This document shows positions 58,004-64,000 of a DNA stretch of 64,000 nucleotides, in pieces; the first letter of the stretch is position 1; the number at the start of each line of letters is the position of its first letter. Position numbers and translations under genes: made by a program. The DNA is from Arthrobacter_H rhombi (GTDB taxonomy: Bacteria > Actinomycetota > Actinomycetes > Actinomycetales > Micrococcaceae): contig NZ_BAAAIV010000015.1 in NCBI RefSeq assembly GCF_039526245.1, forward strand, positions 78,022-142,021. Reading direction: 5' to 3'. Below the pieces are notes generated by a model, which worked only from the letters and a program-made list of their open reading frames with translations, searched no databases and was not told the origin of the DNA.

Positions 58004-59622
58004 GAGCGGACCTCCCGGGGGAGCCATGCCGTGAAGACAGTGCCGGCGTCGTGGTGGACAGAGGCCGAGCCGCCGCGCCGCTCGCAGACCAGCCGCGTCA
58101 GGGCCAATCCGAATCCGCGCCCGGCCGAGGATACCGAGGGTTTGGAACTGTAGCCCTGCTCGAAGATCCGTTCCCGGTCCGCAGCCTCGACGCCCGGCCC
58201 CGAATCCTTCACCGTGACGGTGATGTCCTGGCTGTCGTCCGCCAGGCCCAGCTCCACGGTTCCCTCGGGCAACCCGGCAACGGCGTCGAGGGCGTTGTCG
58301 ATGAGGTTCCCTACCACGGTCACCAGATCCCGCGAGAGCACCTCATCGACCTTGCCCAGACGGGTTCCCGGCGTCAGATGGATCGAGACACCGCGTTCAC
58401 CCGCCAGGCTGGACTTGGCGATGACCAATGCTGCCACGGCGGCGTCGCCGATTCCCTGGGTGACGTCGTCGACCAGCTGTGTGCGGCTGAAGCTCACACC
58501 ATCGACGAAGCCCATGGCCTCGTCATATTCGCCCAGTTGGAGCAGGCCGGAAATCGTATGGAGCTGGTTCGCGAACTCATGCGTTTGCGCCCGGAGGGTG
58601 TCGGTGGTGGTGCGCGTGGTCCCCAATTCGCTCTCCAAGGTGGAGAGTTCGGTGCGGTCGCGCAAGGTAGTCACCCATCCAATGGCCCGACCACGCGCCT
58701 GCATCGGCCTCCGGTTCAGCACCACCAGGCGCTCGCCGACGAGCAGCAGTTGGTCCATGGGGGCAGGTCCCCGGGTCAGCGCTTCATGCAACGCCGGACT
58801 GACACCCAGATCGTCCAGGGTGCGCCCCTCGCTCAGTGCCGGCCAGCCCAGCAAGTCGAGCGCCGCGTCGTTCACCAGCGCTATGCGGTCGCGGGGGTCG
58901 ATGGCGACGACCCCCTCCTTGATGCCGTGCAGGATGGCCTCGCGGTGTTCCACCAACCCGGCGATTTCGTCCGGTTCCAAGCCCAGGGTCTGGTGCTTGA
59001 TCCGGCGTGAGAGCAAGAGCGAACCCACCGTTCCGACAGCCAACGAGACGCCCAGGTAGATGAGCAGGTTAGGGACCGTGCCACTGAGCCGTTCCCACAT
59101 CGAAGGATAGGTGCGTCCGACAACGGCGACGCCGACCAGTAGTCCTGCATCGTCGAGGACAGGCACGTGGGCGACGAGCGTCCGCTCGGATTCGTCGGCG
59201 ACGGAACCCGTCCAGGCCCGACCCTCCATGACGTTGCTACCGGCCAACTCCAGCGGGTCACCGAGTCGCCCCGGGTCGGAGGAGGCCACGATCATGCCGT
59301 CACGTCGGGCGAGCTGCGCCAGCGAGGCTCCGGATACCGCGCGGACCGATTCGGCGACTGCCGGCAGCGCGGAACCCAGCTTGGGGCTCGCCTCCGGCAG
59401 AAGGGAGCGCACGGCCGGCATGGAAGCCAGGGTCTCGGCCGCCGACAGCGCCCGGCGGCTCTCCATGCGTTCGAAGGTGCGTTCCGATTGCGCCAGCGAG
59501 ATGAACAGGACCCCCACGAGCACGGCAAGCACGATCAACAATTGCAGGGCCAGGAACTGGCCGGAAAGCGTGAACCGGCGACGGTTCTGCGGCGCGATGG
59601 CAGGGAGTGCTGGGCGGGTCAT
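58000..59622 (-). CDS. citA: CitA/DcuS-family sensor histidine kinase
   Basis: A 540-residue membrane kinase. Two helices (about 22-45 and 185-205) flank a periplasmic PAS-like sensor domain; a cytosolic PAS (about 220-310), then the box QTHEFANQLHTISGLLQLG with phosphohistidine and HATPase motifs NLIDNALDAV, DSGPGV and GRGFGLAL. These kinases sense citrate or C4-dicarboxylates outside the cell. The ATG at 59622 has AGGAAGG at 8 bases. Divergent from tctC. Confidence 0.93.
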   Translation of the reverse strand: MTRPALPAIAPQNRRRFTLSGQFLALQLLIVLAVLVGVLFISLAQSERTFERMESRRALSAAETLASMPAVRSLLPEASPKLGSALPAVAESVRAVSGASLAQLARRDGMIVASSDPGRLGDPLELAGSNVMEGRAWTGSVADESERTLVAHVPVLDDAGLLVGVAVVGRTYPSMWERLSGTVPNLLIYLGVSLAVGTVGSLLLSRRIKHQTLGLEPDEIAGLVEHREAILHGIKEGVVAIDPRDRIALVNDAALDLLGWPALSEGRTLDDLGVSPALHEALTRGPAPMDQLLLVGERLVVLNRRPMQARGRAIGWVTTLRDRTELSTLESELGTTRTTTDTLRAQTHEFANQLHTISGLLQLGEYDEAMGFVDGVSFSRTQLVDDVTQGIGDAAVAALVIAKSSLAGERGVSIHLTPGTRLGKVDEVLSRDLVTVVGNLIDNALDAVAGLPEGTVELGLADDSQDITVTVKDSGPGVEAADRERIFEQGYSSKPSVSSAGRGFGLALTRLVCERRGGSASVHHDAGTVFTAWLPREVRS

Positions 59623-59731
59623 GGGCACGGCCTTCCTGCGCACGCGGACGAGGCCGATGCCACATCATTGGGGGCGGGGAACGCCTGAACTCTACACAGT
59701 GTCCAGCGACTAGAGCGACTGTGAGTGTTGA

Positions 59732-59764
59732 CACAATGAACACAAGTTCCATTGTGAACACAAG
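59732..59764. promoter_or_regulatory. TGAACACAAG repeats in the citAB-tctCBA gap (candidate CitB site)
   Basis: TGAACACAAG occurs at 59737-59746 and 59755-59764 (18-bp period), and CACAATG (59732-59738) forms a 7-bp inverted repeat with CATTGTG (59750-59756). Such a cluster fits a response-regulator operator between the two divergent operons. Confidence 0.6.
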
Positions 59765-59780
59765 AGTGACCCAGATCACG
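59765..59780. promoter_or_regulatory. CRP/GlxR-like site AGTGA-CCCAGA-TCACG before tctC
   Basis: GTGA-N6-TCAC directly follows the second repeat. A -10-like TAGCGT lies at 59789-59794, so the site covers the -35 region and would tend to repress. Third such site in the window. Confidence 0.65.
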
Positions 59781-59829
59781 GCCGCATCTAGCGTGGAGCC
59801 ATTCGCACCCCCTTTGAAAGAGGTACACC

Positions 59830-60834
59830 ATGCGCCGTCGCAGCGCGCTCAAGCTCTCCGCCCTGGCCGCGGGCATCATGCTCGCCGCTTCCGGCTGCGG
59901 GGTCACCGGATCCGCCGACACTGCGGGCACCACCGAATCCGCGGGTCCGTTGACCGGTCTGCGCATCATGGTCCCGAATACCGCAGGTGGCGGCTACGAC
60001 ACCACTGCCCGGGTGGCCAACAAGGTCATGGAGGAATCCGGGGTAGCATCCGGAACCGAGGTGTTCAACCTCGCGGGCGCCGGTGGAACCGTCGGCCTGG
60101 CCCGGATCGTCAACGAAAAGGGCAACGGGGACCTGACCATGTTGATGGGCCTGGGAGTGGTTGGTGCCAGCTACACCAACGACTCCGAAGCCAAGCTCAC
60201 CGACACGACCCCGATCGCCAAGCTCATCGAAGAGCCCGGCGCGATCATGGTCCCCAAGGATTCGCCGTACAAGACCATCGATGACCTGGTGAAGGCGTGG
60301 AAGGCCAACCCGGGAAAGATCACCGTCGGTGGCGGCTCCTCGCCGGGCGGTCCCGACCACCTCCTGCCGATGCAGCTGGCGCAGGCCGTGGACATCGACC
60401 CCAAGAAGGTCAACTTCATCTCCTACGACGGCGGTGGCGACCTGCTGCCCGCCATTCTGGGGAACAAGGTCGATGTCGCGGCCTCCGGTGCCGGTGAATA
60501 CATGGACCAGATCAAGAAGGGTTCCATTCGCGTCCTGGCCACCAGTGGCGACAAGGAACTCAAGGGCGTTGATGCCCCCACGCTGAAGGACTCGGGCATC
60601 GATCTGGTCTTCAGCAACTGGCGCGGCATCGTGGCCCCTCCAGGAATCTCCGATGCAGACAAGGAAAAGCTCGTCACGGCGCTGACCAAGATGCACTCCA
60701 GCGACGAGTGGAAGCAGGCACTGAAGACCAATGCCTGGACCGACGCCTTCATGACCGGCGATGAGTTCTCCGGATTCCTCACCGAGCAGGACCAGCGTGT
60801 GGCAGACGTCCTGAAGAAGCTGGGACTGGCGTGA
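59830..60834 (+). CDS. tctC: Tricarboxylate-binding lipoprotein TctC
   Basis: A 334-residue solute-binding protein of the Bug/TctC family. A lipobox LAASGC gives lipidation at C23. Seen: VPNTAGGGYDTTARVA, GGGSSPGGPDHLLPM and GVDAPTLKDSGIDL. It captures citrate or another carboxylate and hands it to TctBA. GAAAGAGG precedes the ATG. Overlaps tctB by 4 bp. Confidence 0.95.
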   Translation: MRRRSALKLSALAAGIMLAASGCGVTGSADTAGTTESAGPLTGLRIMVPNTAGGGYDTTARVANKVMEESGVASGTEVFNLAGAGGTVGLARIVNEKGNGDLTMLMGLGVVGASYTNDSEAKLTDTTPIAKLIEEPGAIMVPKDSPYKTIDDLVKAWKANPGKITVGGGSSPGGPDHLLPMQLAQAVDIDPKKVNFISYDGGGDLLPAILGNKVDVAASGAGEYMDQIKKGSIRVLATSGDKELKGVDAPTLKDSGIDLVFSNWRGIVAPPGISDADKEKLVTALTKMHSSDEWKQALKTNAWTDAFMTGDEFSGFLTEQDQRVADVLKKLGLA

Positions 60835-61334
60835 GCGTAGCCACCCAACGGGTCTCCGGCCGCGCCGAGCTGGGCTTTGCAGCCTTCCTCGGCGTGGCCG
60901 GTGCCATTGTCATCTTCGATGCGACCCGACTGCACGTGACCTATTCGCAGGCAGACCCGGTGGGCCCGAAGGCAGTGCCGTTCGTCGTCGGTGCGTTGCT
61001 CCTGGTGTGTGCGGTGCTGCTGGCGATCAACGTTGCCCGCGGCGGAACCGCAGAGGCCGAAGAAGGGGAGGACGTGGACCCCAATTCGCCGATTGGCTGG
61101 AGGGTTGTCCTCCCACTGGTTGGCGTGTTCATCTTCAACATCGCCTTCATCAACATCCTGGGCTGGGTCATCTCCGGGGCGGTGCTGTTCTGGGGAAGCG
61201 TCTGGGCCCTGGGAAGCCGGCACTACCTCCGCGATGGAATCATCTCGCTGGCCATGGCCCTGTTGTCGTTCTATGGCTTCTACCTCGGGTTGGGCATCCA
61301 CTTGCCGGCCGGCATCCTGAAGGGAGTGCTCTAG
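60831..61334 (+). CDS. tctB: Small TctB-family membrane subunit
   Basis: A 167-residue protein with four predicted membrane helices. Typical TctB arrangement: a helix at about 10-28, YSQADPVGPKAVPFVVGALLLV, and two C-terminal helices. GTG start overlapping the tctC stop; its stop abuts the tctA ATG. Confidence 0.92.
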   Translation: MSVATQRVSGRAELGFAAFLGVAGAIVIFDATRLHVTYSQADPVGPKAVPFVVGALLLVCAVLLAINVARGGTAEAEEGEDVDPNSPIGWRVVLPLVGVFIFNIAFINILGWVISGAVLFWGSVWALGSRHYLRDGIISLAMALLSFYGFYLGLGIHLPAGILKGVL

Positions 61335-62966
61335 ATGGATACCTTCAACATGCTGATGCAGGGCTTCGCCACGGCGGCAACCCCCATGAACCTGCTGTAC
61401 GCATTCATCGGCGTCATGCTCGGTACCGCAGTCGGCGTGCTTCCAGGCATCGGTCCGGCCATGACGGTTGCCCTGCTGTTGCCGGTCACCTATGGGATGG
61501 AACCGACCAGCGCGTTCATCATGTTCGCCGGAATCTACTACGGCGGCATGTACGGCGGCTCGACCACATCGATCCTGCTGAACACCCCCGGAGAATCGTC
61601 TACGGTCATCACGGCCATCGAGGGACATAAGATGGCGCGGGCCGGTCGGGCCGCCCAGGCACTGGCCACCGCAGCCATCGGCTCCTTCGTCGCCGGGACC
61701 ATCGGCACGGCCCTGCTGGTGACGTTGGCGCCATTGGTCGTCAAGTTCGCGGTCAGTTTGGGGGCACCCAGCTACCTGGCCATCATGCTGCTGGCTCTCA
61801 TTGCCGTCACCGCCGTGTTGGGCAAGTCGAAGTTGCGCGGCTTCTCGTCCCTGGGCCTCGGCCTGGCTATCGGCTTGATCGGCATGGCACCCATGACCGG
61901 CCAACGTCGGCTCACCTTCGGCCAGCCTCTGCTGGCGGACGGCATCGACATCGTCGTCGTTGCCGTGGCTATCTTCGCTGTCGGAGAAGCGCTCTGGATC
62001 GCCGCTCACCTGCTGCGGAGCAAGACCCAGACCATTCCCGTGGGACGTCCGTGGATGGGCAAGGAAGACTGGAAGCGCTCCTGGAAGCCCTGGCTCCGGG
62101 GTACTGCGTTCGGCTTCCCCTTCGGTGCCTTGCCCGCGGGCGGCGCAGAGATCCCGACGTTTTTGTCCTACGTCACGGAGAAGAAGCTCTCCAAGCATCC
62201 GGAAGAGTTCGGTCACGGTGCCATCGAGGGGGTTGCCGGCCCCGAGGCGGCGAACAATGCCTCGGCAGCCGGTACGCTGACGCCGATGTTGGCCCTCGGC
62301 CTGCCCACGAATGCAACTGCTGCCGTGATGTTGGCTGCCTTCATTCAGTTCGGCATCCAGCCGGGCCCGTTGCTGTTCGAGAAGGAGCCGCAGCTGGTCT
62401 GGGCGCTGATCGCCAGCCTGTTCATCGGCAATACGCTGCTGCTGCTGATCAACCTGCCATTGGCACCGCTGTGGGCGAAGCTGCTGCAGCTGCCCCGGCC
62501 GTACCTGTATGCCGGCATCCTGTTCTTCGCCACGCTGGGCGCCTACGCCGTCAACATGCAGACGTTCGACCTGGTCCTGTTGCTGGCACTGGGCATCCTG
62601 GGCTTCGCCATGCGTCGCTTCGGCATTCCCGTACTGCCACTGATCTTGGGCGTCATCCTCGGTCCACGGATTGAGGAGCAACTGCGCAGGGGCTTCAAGC
62701 TCAGCTCCGGGGACCCGATCGGCCTGATCAATGAGCCAGTGGCGATGGTCGTGTACGTGATCATCGCTCTGGTCCTGCTCTGGCCGGTCGTCACCGCCAT
62801 CCTGCGCCGAACCAACCCCCGGGTTGCCGCGGCCGTGACGTTGCCCGAGGAGGAACTGGTCACCGTCACGAACGACGACCCGGCCAGCCTCGACAGCGGC
62901 TCCGCACGATCCGCGCAAGACGTAGCTGAGCCAGATGCCCCGAAGCCGCCCCTTCGAAAGCACTGA
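61335..62966 (+). CDS. tctA: Large TctA-family permease
   Basis: A 543-residue permease with about 11-12 helices. The TctA hallmarks are visible: GTAVGVLPGIGPAMTVALLLPVTYGMEPTSAFIMFAGIYYGGMYGGSTTSILLNTPGE (in part) and EGVAGPEAANNASAAGTLTPMLALGLPTNATAAV (in part). It forms the sodium- or proton-driven transporter with TctB and TctC. A hairpin follows. Confidence 0.95.
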   Translation: MDTFNMLMQGFATAATPMNLLYAFIGVMLGTAVGVLPGIGPAMTVALLLPVTYGMEPTSAFIMFAGIYYGGMYGGSTTSILLNTPGESSTVITAIEGHKMARAGRAAQALATAAIGSFVAGTIGTALLVTLAPLVVKFAVSLGAPSYLAIMLLALIAVTAVLGKSKLRGFSSLGLGLAIGLIGMAPMTGQRRLTFGQPLLADGIDIVVVAVAIFAVGEALWIAAHLLRSKTQTIPVGRPWMGKEDWKRSWKPWLRGTAFGFPFGALPAGGAEIPTFLSYVTEKKLSKHPEEFGHGAIEGVAGPEAANNASAAGTLTPMLALGLPTNATAAVMLAAFIQFGIQPGPLLFEKEPQLVWALIASLFIGNTLLLLINLPLAPLWAKLLQLPRPYLYAGILFFATLGAYAVNMQTFDLVLLLALGILGFAMRRFGIPVLPLILGVILGPRIEEQLRRGFKLSSGDPIGLINEPVAMVVYVIIALVLLWPVVTAILRRTNPRVAAAVTLPEEELVTVTNDDPASLDSGSARSAQDVAEPDAPKPPLRKH

Positions 62967-62984
62967 CTGGCTGCATCCAGCATC

Positions 62985-63029
62985 AATGGCCCGCCACCCG
63001 AGTCGAAGGATTCGGGGTGGCGGGCCATT
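62985..63029 (+). terminator. Hairpin terminator after tctA
   Basis: A 15-bp stem (62985-62999 with 63015-63029) with a 15-base loop; no clear U-run. Confidence 0.7.
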
Positions 63030-63424
63030 GGGCGATGATCTTAGGCGGGAGTGATGCTCAAGGTTGCCTCGTGCCGCAGACGTTCGGTCACGAGAAACCG
63101 GTGCCTGTGCGAACGCGCGTCGGTTGCTCAGGTCGAGCCCGACTGCACCAGGGTGGAGACCCGACGCCACTTATTTTGTGAAGCGTTTGGGCTAACTTCA
63201 CCGGGCATTTTTGCGGGCGGGTCTTATGGGAATTCGTGGTTGCCAGAAACGTGCCAAACACGGTCGGACGGGATTCGTCTCTTGCCTGTCTCAGCAGTCG
63301 ACCGGCTTCCGGACTCCCGGGAACGCATCGTGGCCGATGGTCCTTCTAGCGGTAGCGAACATGACAAGCAAAATGGAAACCCGTACGCGTCTTCGCGAAA
63401 CTAGATCCTGTGTGAGGATGAGGC
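63030..63424. other. Intergenic region without a recognisable gene
   Basis: About 395 bases of visibly lower GC than the rest of the window. Short frames exist on both strands but lack plausible composition or ribosome sites. I see no RNA gene or repeat here. It may mark the border of an acquired segment. Confidence 0.5.
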
Positions 63425-63937
63425 GTGAAGAAGAACCAGTCACCTGAGAAGATCCTGACGCGTCTGAACTTGTCGCATAGCGAGGATGTCCCAATCCGCA
63501 TTTGGCGGCACAGTGATCCGGGCGAGGACCTGAACGGAATCGTGCTGCAAATGGCTGCTGAATGGGTGCTCCTCGCCGCGATTCGGAGCGGCGGCTACTT
63601 CGATGGATATTCCATAATCAGGACTGGCGACATTCGCGCTATCAAGGTCGAAACCACCTTTATCCCGTATCTTCGAACCCACCAGGCATGGCCCCCCGAG
63701 CGGCCTGCGGGGACCATCGACCTGACGGGGCCGGCATCGTTCCTGCAAGAAATCTGGGCAACAGCCGCGGTCGTTGTCCTCTATGAGGAGGTCCGCCGTC
63801 CAGGAATGTTATGGATTGGCGCGCCCGTCGAACGGGGCAAAAAATCCGTTTGGATCCTTACCATTGCACCCGACGCAACGTGGGACACCTCCATGACCAA
63901 GTTCAAATTCAAGCACCTTACCAGAGTCGACTTTTAG
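63425..63937 (+). CDS. Hypothetical protein
   Basis: A 170-residue protein I do not recognise. It starts with GTG, with AGGATGAGG upstream. Composition is mixed alpha/beta with no membrane helix or signal; the C-terminus is basic (KFKFKHLTRVDF). Codon use is less GC-rich than that of its neighbours, which with the low-GC flank hints at transfer. The long frame, ribosome site and amino-acid mix make it a credible gene. Confidence 0.55.
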   Translation: MKKNQSPEKILTRLNLSHSEDVPIRIWRHSDPGEDLNGIVLQMAAEWVLLAAIRSGGYFDGYSIIRTGDIRAIKVETTFIPYLRTHQAWPPERPAGTIDLTGPASFLQEIWATAAVVVLYEEVRRPGMLWIGAPVERGKKSVWILTIAPDATWDTSMTKFKFKHLTRVDF

Positions 63938-64000
63938 TAGTGCCCATTAGCGTGGTGTAAGAGGCCAGCCCGCTGGGCGTGGCTCCCGAACGTGAGGCGG

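Noticed and set aside
60423..63170. A 915-codon open frame on the minus strand
   Set aside because: Antisense to tctCBA; composition is histidine/glutamine-rich nonsense.
63051..63404. A 117-codon frame in the low-GC region
   Set aside because: Cysteine- and arginine-rich translation, no ribosome site, no recognisable fold.
1..64000. CRISPR arrays or insertion sequences
   Set aside because: No regularly spaced repeats and no transposase-like reading frame were found.

Overview
The window is high-GC chromosomal DNA of an actinobacterium, most likely order Micrococcales and probably close to Arthrobacter (family Micrococcaceae). The taxonomy is inferred from strong GC bias with many GTG starts, pervasive 1-4 bp gene overlaps, a SAM-IV-type leader before metY, an EthR/EthA pair, an actinobacterial holin-like protein, and the orders dusB-dgt-dnaG-tRNA-Asn and rpsB-tsf-pyrH-frr-cdsA. 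I see no insertion sequence, prophage or CRISPR array. The left end cuts a hipA gene. A 28-base run of N interrupts the 3' end of a tRNA near 31.1 kb.

Layout. 0-4.7 kb: accessory-looking hipB/hipA pair, CPBP protease, TetR regulator with an SGNH hydrolase, and a VOC protein. 4.7-7.5 kb: methionine synthesis (metY-metX) behind a SAM-IV-type riboswitch. 7.5-14.4 kb: hydrolases, a GntR-controlled membrane protein, an S4 protein, a YdcZ-type transporter, glyS and an acetyltransferase. 14.4-18.4 kb: an EthR-like repressor with a 3-hydroxyacyl-CoA dehydrogenase, divergent from one 780-residue protein that joins an EthA-like Baeyer-Villiger monooxygenase to an alpha/beta hydrolase. 18.4-25.8 kb: dusB, dgt, dnaG and two identical tRNA-Asn genes flanking an LMF-like membrane protein and an SGNH hydrolase. 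25.8-32.9 kb: drug efflux, holin-like protein, PgsA-type enzyme, DMT transporter, two GT4 glycosyltransferases around a CAU tRNA, and an M23 peptidase.

33-38.3 kb holds the translation/cell-envelope block rpsB, tsf, pyrH, frr, cdsA and a protein with repeated DivIVA-like modules. 38.3-44.4 kb is a monocarboxylate-uptake island: a LytS/LytTR two-component system with one DUF485-symporter pair in its own operon and a second pair divergent from it. 44.5-56.3 kb is branched-chain amino acid, mainly leucine, catabolism: an Lrp regulator, bkdABC, then a TetR-controlled operon of acyl-CoA carboxylase, acyl-CoA dehydrogenase, MaoC hydratase and CitE-like lyase. 56.4-57.3 kb is the ohrR-ohr peroxide pair. 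57.3-63 kb is a CitAB-like system divergent from tctCBA tricarboxylate uptake. The last kilobase is lower in GC, with one unknown gene.

Regulation recurs as a theme. CRP/GlxR-type GTGA-N6-TCAC sites precede three carbon-use operons (symporter pair, bkd, tct). At least eleven genes have a TANNNT element exactly 6-8 bases before the start codon and look leaderless. Several local regulators have visible palindromic operators in their own promoters.
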